Part shown: piece after piece, positions 6,414 through 8,143 of the stretch | Layout of the letters: each line of letters begins with the position of its first letter | Numbering within the stretch: position 1 is the stretch's first letter | Assembly (NCBI GenBank): GCA_002341815.1 | Contig: DDOT01000056.1 | Coordinates: forward strand, 13,589 to 21,731 | Length of the DNA: 8,143 nucleotides | DNA from: Thiobacillus sp. UBA2487 | Lineage (GTDB): Bacteria; Pseudomonadota; Gammaproteobacteria; Burkholderiales; Sulfuriferulaceae | Direction: 5' to 3' | Translations under genes and position numbers: made by a program | Notes under the pieces: generated by a model | Seen by the model: only the letters and a program-made list of their open reading frames with translations | Databases searched by the model: none | Told to the model about the DNA's origin: nothing

Positions 6414-7232
6414 TTAAACGCCGCGCAGCAGTTCGTTGATACCTACCTTGGCGCGGGTTTTTTCATCAACCTTCTTGACAATCACCGCGCAATACAGGCT
6501 GTAACGACCATCGGCGGATGGCAGGTTGCCGCTCACCACCACCGAACCGGCGGGCACGCGGCCATACAGAATTTCGCCGGTTTCCCGGTCGTAAATCTTG
6601 GTGGATTGGCCGATATATACGCCCATTGAAATGACCGCGTTGTCTTCAACAATCACCCCTTCTACAATTTCCGAGCGGGCACCGATAAAACAGTTGTCGC
6701 CGATAATGGTCGGGTTGGCTTGTACCGGTTCCAGCACGCCACCAATGCCGACGCCACCGGACAGGTGCACGTTTTTACCGATTTGCGCGCAAGAACCCAC
6801 GGTGGCCCAGGTGTCAACCATGGTGCCGCTGTCAACATACGCGCCGATGTTGACGTAAGACGGCATCAAAATCACATTCTTACCGATGAAGCTGCCACGC
6901 CGGGCAGCGGCCGGCGGCACCACACGAAAGCCGCCCTCACGAAAATCATGGCTGTTGTAATCGACAAATTTAGACGGCACTTTATCAAAATATTGGGTGT
7001 GCCCGCCCGGGATAAGGGCGTTGTCTTCCAGACGGAAAGACAGTAATACGGCTTTCTTGATCCATTGGTGCGTTACCCATTCGCCGTTTTCTTTGCTGGC
7101 CACCCGTAACGCACCACGGTCCAAGGCGTCGATCACCTCGGCAATGGCGCGTTTCAGGTCGCTACCGGCGTTATCGGGGGTTATGTCGCCACGGCGTTCA
7201 AAGGCGTCTTCGATAATGGTTTGTGTGCTCAT
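6414..7232 (-). CDS. dapD: 2,3,4,5-tetrahydropyridine-2,6-dicarboxylate N-succinyltransferase (DapD)
   Basis: This 272-residue protein matches the DapD family in length and sequence. It transfers succinyl from succinyl-CoA to tetrahydrodipicolinate, giving N-succinyl-2-amino-6-ketopimelate in the succinylase branch of diaminopimelate and lysine synthesis, in the cytoplasm as a trimer. An N-terminal helical domain (about 1-100) precedes a left-handed beta-helix of hexapeptide repeats (about 105-235), seen in stretches such as [20 protein letters not shown] and [19 protein letters not shown]. Asp140 (MVDTW) and Glu188 (ARSEIVEG) match the spacing of E. coli active-site Asp141 and Glu189. The ATG at 7232 is preferred over a TTG at 7247 because GAGG (7245-7242) lies 9 nt before the ATG and overlaps the TTG. 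The gene starts 15 nt after the dapC stop, so the two should be one operon. Confidence 0.97.
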   Translation of the reverse strand: MSTQTIIEDAFERRGDITPDNAGSDLKRAIAEVIDALDRGALRVASKENGEWVTHQWIKKAVLLSFRLEDNALIPGGHTQYFDKVPSKFVDYNSHDFREGGFRVVPPAAARRGSFIGKNVILMPSYVNIGAYVDSGTMVDTWATVGSCAQIGKNVHLSGGVGIGGVLEPVQANPTIIGDNCFIGARSEIVEGVIVEDNAVISMGVYIGQSTKIYDRETGEILYGRVPAGSVVVSGNLPSADGRYSLYCAVIVKKVDEKTRAKVGINELLRGV

Positions 7233-7247
7233 GGGGTATGGCCTCAA

Positions 7248-8143
7248 TCAGGAATGGTGTTGTTGGTAAAGCGAAAGAATACGTTGACCACCGGCCAGAC
7301 AAGCCTCGGTAGAGGCGACCAGTGCGACGCGGATAAAACCGCGTCCGGGATTATTGCCCTGGAAGTCGCGCGCCAAAAAACTGCCCGGCAATACGGTGAC
7401 ATGATGTTCGGCATAGAGTTGACGGGTAAATTGCAAATCGTCCATGCCGGTGTTCAGCCACAGGTAAAACGCTGCGTCGGGTTGGCCGGAAGGTAACATG
7501 GGTTGCAACAGGGGGGTCAGGGCGGCAAATTTTTCGGCATACAACTGACGATTGTTTGCCACATGCTGTTCATCTTGCCAGGCGCTGATGCTGGCGTGCT
7601 GCACCACCGGCGACATGGCAGAACCATGGTAAGTGCGATAGAGCAGAAATTTTTGCAACAAATCGGCATTGCCGGCGACAAAACCCGAGCGCATGCCGGG
7701 AACATTCGAGCGTTTGGATAAACTGCTGAACACCACCAGTCGGGCAAAATCGTGACGCCCCAGTTGCCAGGCAGCGGTTAATGCGCCCAGCGGCGCGGGT
7801 TGGTTTGGTGGATAAATTTCCGAATAGCATTCGTCGGAAGCAATGACAAAACCATAACGGTCAGACAGGGTAAACAGGGCCCTCCATTCGTCCAGATGCA
7901 TGACATGGCCGGTTGGGTTGCCGGGCGAACACACATACACCAGTTGCGTGCGTTGCAGTACCTCTGGGGGTACATCTTCAAACCGCATGCGGTAATCATG
8001 TTCGGGCAGGGTGGGCAAATACCACGGCTCGGCACCGGCCAGCAAGGCAGCGCCTTCATAAATCTGATAAAACGGATTGGGGGAAATCACCACCGGTTTG
8101 TGCGGGCCGCCGGCATTGATCACCACTTGGGCAAAGGCGAACA
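7248..8143 (-). CDS. dapC: Succinyldiaminopimelate transaminase (DapC), 5' end outside the window
   Basis: The last 297 residues of a fold-type I PLP aminotransferase are visible; a full DapC is near 400, so about 100 N-terminal residues lie beyond the right edge. The frame stays open to 8141, where the sequence reads FAFAQ before the first in-frame GTG, so that GTG is not the start. Motifs in order are SPNPFYQIYEGAALLAGAEP, CSPGNPTGHV, SDECYSEIY with the PLP-contacting Asp and Tyr, SSLSKRSNVPGMRSGF with the PLP-binding lysine encoded at 7713-7715, and GFIRVALV with the substrate-carboxylate arginine near the C-terminus. DapC converts N-succinyl-2-amino-6-ketopimelate and glutamate to N-succinyl-LL-diaminopimelate, the step after DapD, which is encoded 15 nt downstream. 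Sequence alone could also suit an AspC- or ArgD-like class I/II aminotransferase, but the NPFYQIYEGA segment and the dapD neighbour point to DapC. Confidence 0.93.
   Translation of the reverse strand, partial: FAFAQVVINAGGPHKPVVISPNPFYQIYEGAALLAGAEPWYLPTLPEHDYRMRFEDVPPEVLQRTQLVYVCSPGNPTGHVMHLDEWRALFTLSDRYGFVIASDECYSEIYPPNQPAPLGALTAAWQLGRHDFARLVVFSSLSKRSNVPGMRSGFVAGNADLLQKFLLYRTYHGSAMSPVVQHASISAWQDEQHVANNRQLYAEKFAALTPLLQPMLPSGQPDAAFYLWLNTGMDDLQFTRQLYAEHHVTVLPGSFLARDFQGNNPGRGFIRVALVASTEACLAGGQRILSLYQQHHS

Noticed and set aside
7232..7247. Upstream TTG start for dapD adding five residues (MRPYP)
   Set aside because: The GAGG ribosome site overlaps this TTG and is well placed for the ATG at 7232, which also gives the usual DapD N-terminus and length.
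7221..7496. A 91-codon + strand open frame across the dapD start and dapC end
   Set aside because: It is antisense to two confident dap genes, has no ribosome site or recognisable domain, and is explained by codon bias on the opposite strand.
1..8143. Search for insertion sequences, tRNAs, CRISPR, attachment sites or long repeats
   Set aside because: The window is tightly packed with ordinary chromosomal genes, no gap exceeds about 105 nt, and I saw no transposase-like protein, direct-repeat array or tRNA-like fold.

Overview
The window is chromosomal DNA from a flagellated proteobacterium. A betaproteobacterium, or a gammaproteobacterium with similar gene order, fits best: a polar-type flagellar order (flhG, fliA, motC, motD) sits near an adjacent dapC-dapD pair of the succinylase lysine pathway, an arrangement I associate with Betaproteobacteria. 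Base composition looks even throughout, slightly above 50% G+C by eye. I see no mobile elements, RNA genes, CRISPR or signs of recent transfer. The species cannot be named from this sequence.

Left part (1-2575, + strand): the end of a flagellar/motility operon. The C-terminal third of FlhG (flagellar number regulator) is followed 4 nt later by fliA (sigma-28). fliA overlaps motC (MotA-type stator) by 19 nt, and motD (MotB-type stator) follows 6 nt after motC. The chemotaxis genes that separate fliA from motCD in Pseudomonas-type clusters are absent. An imperfect hairpin over the motD stop codon may end the transcript.

Middle part (2576-6359, + strand): two genes that each seem to have their own promoter. 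The first encodes a 522-residue MutS2-type ATPase that stops right after the ATPase domain and lacks the C-terminal Smr nuclease region. A convincing sigma-70 promoter lies just upstream. The second encodes a 680-residue c-di-GMP phosphodiesterase with an N-terminal globin-coupled-sensor domain (candidate heme ligands Tyr39 and His95), a GAF-like domain, an EAL domain with all expected catalytic residues, and a short C-terminal region whose His/Cys/His-x3-His pattern resembles a zinc-binding CZB domain. This is the most interesting gene here: it could link oxygen or gas (and perhaps zinc) sensing to c-di-GMP, and so to the motility genes next door.

Right part (6360-8143, - strand): a convergent dapC-dapD operon for diaminopimelate and lysine synthesis. 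dapC runs off the right edge. A strong hairpin lies between the EAL gene and dapD where the two transcription units meet.

No clearly new multi-gene system is visible. The candidates for novelty are the four-part sensor-EAL protein and the Smr-less MutS2.
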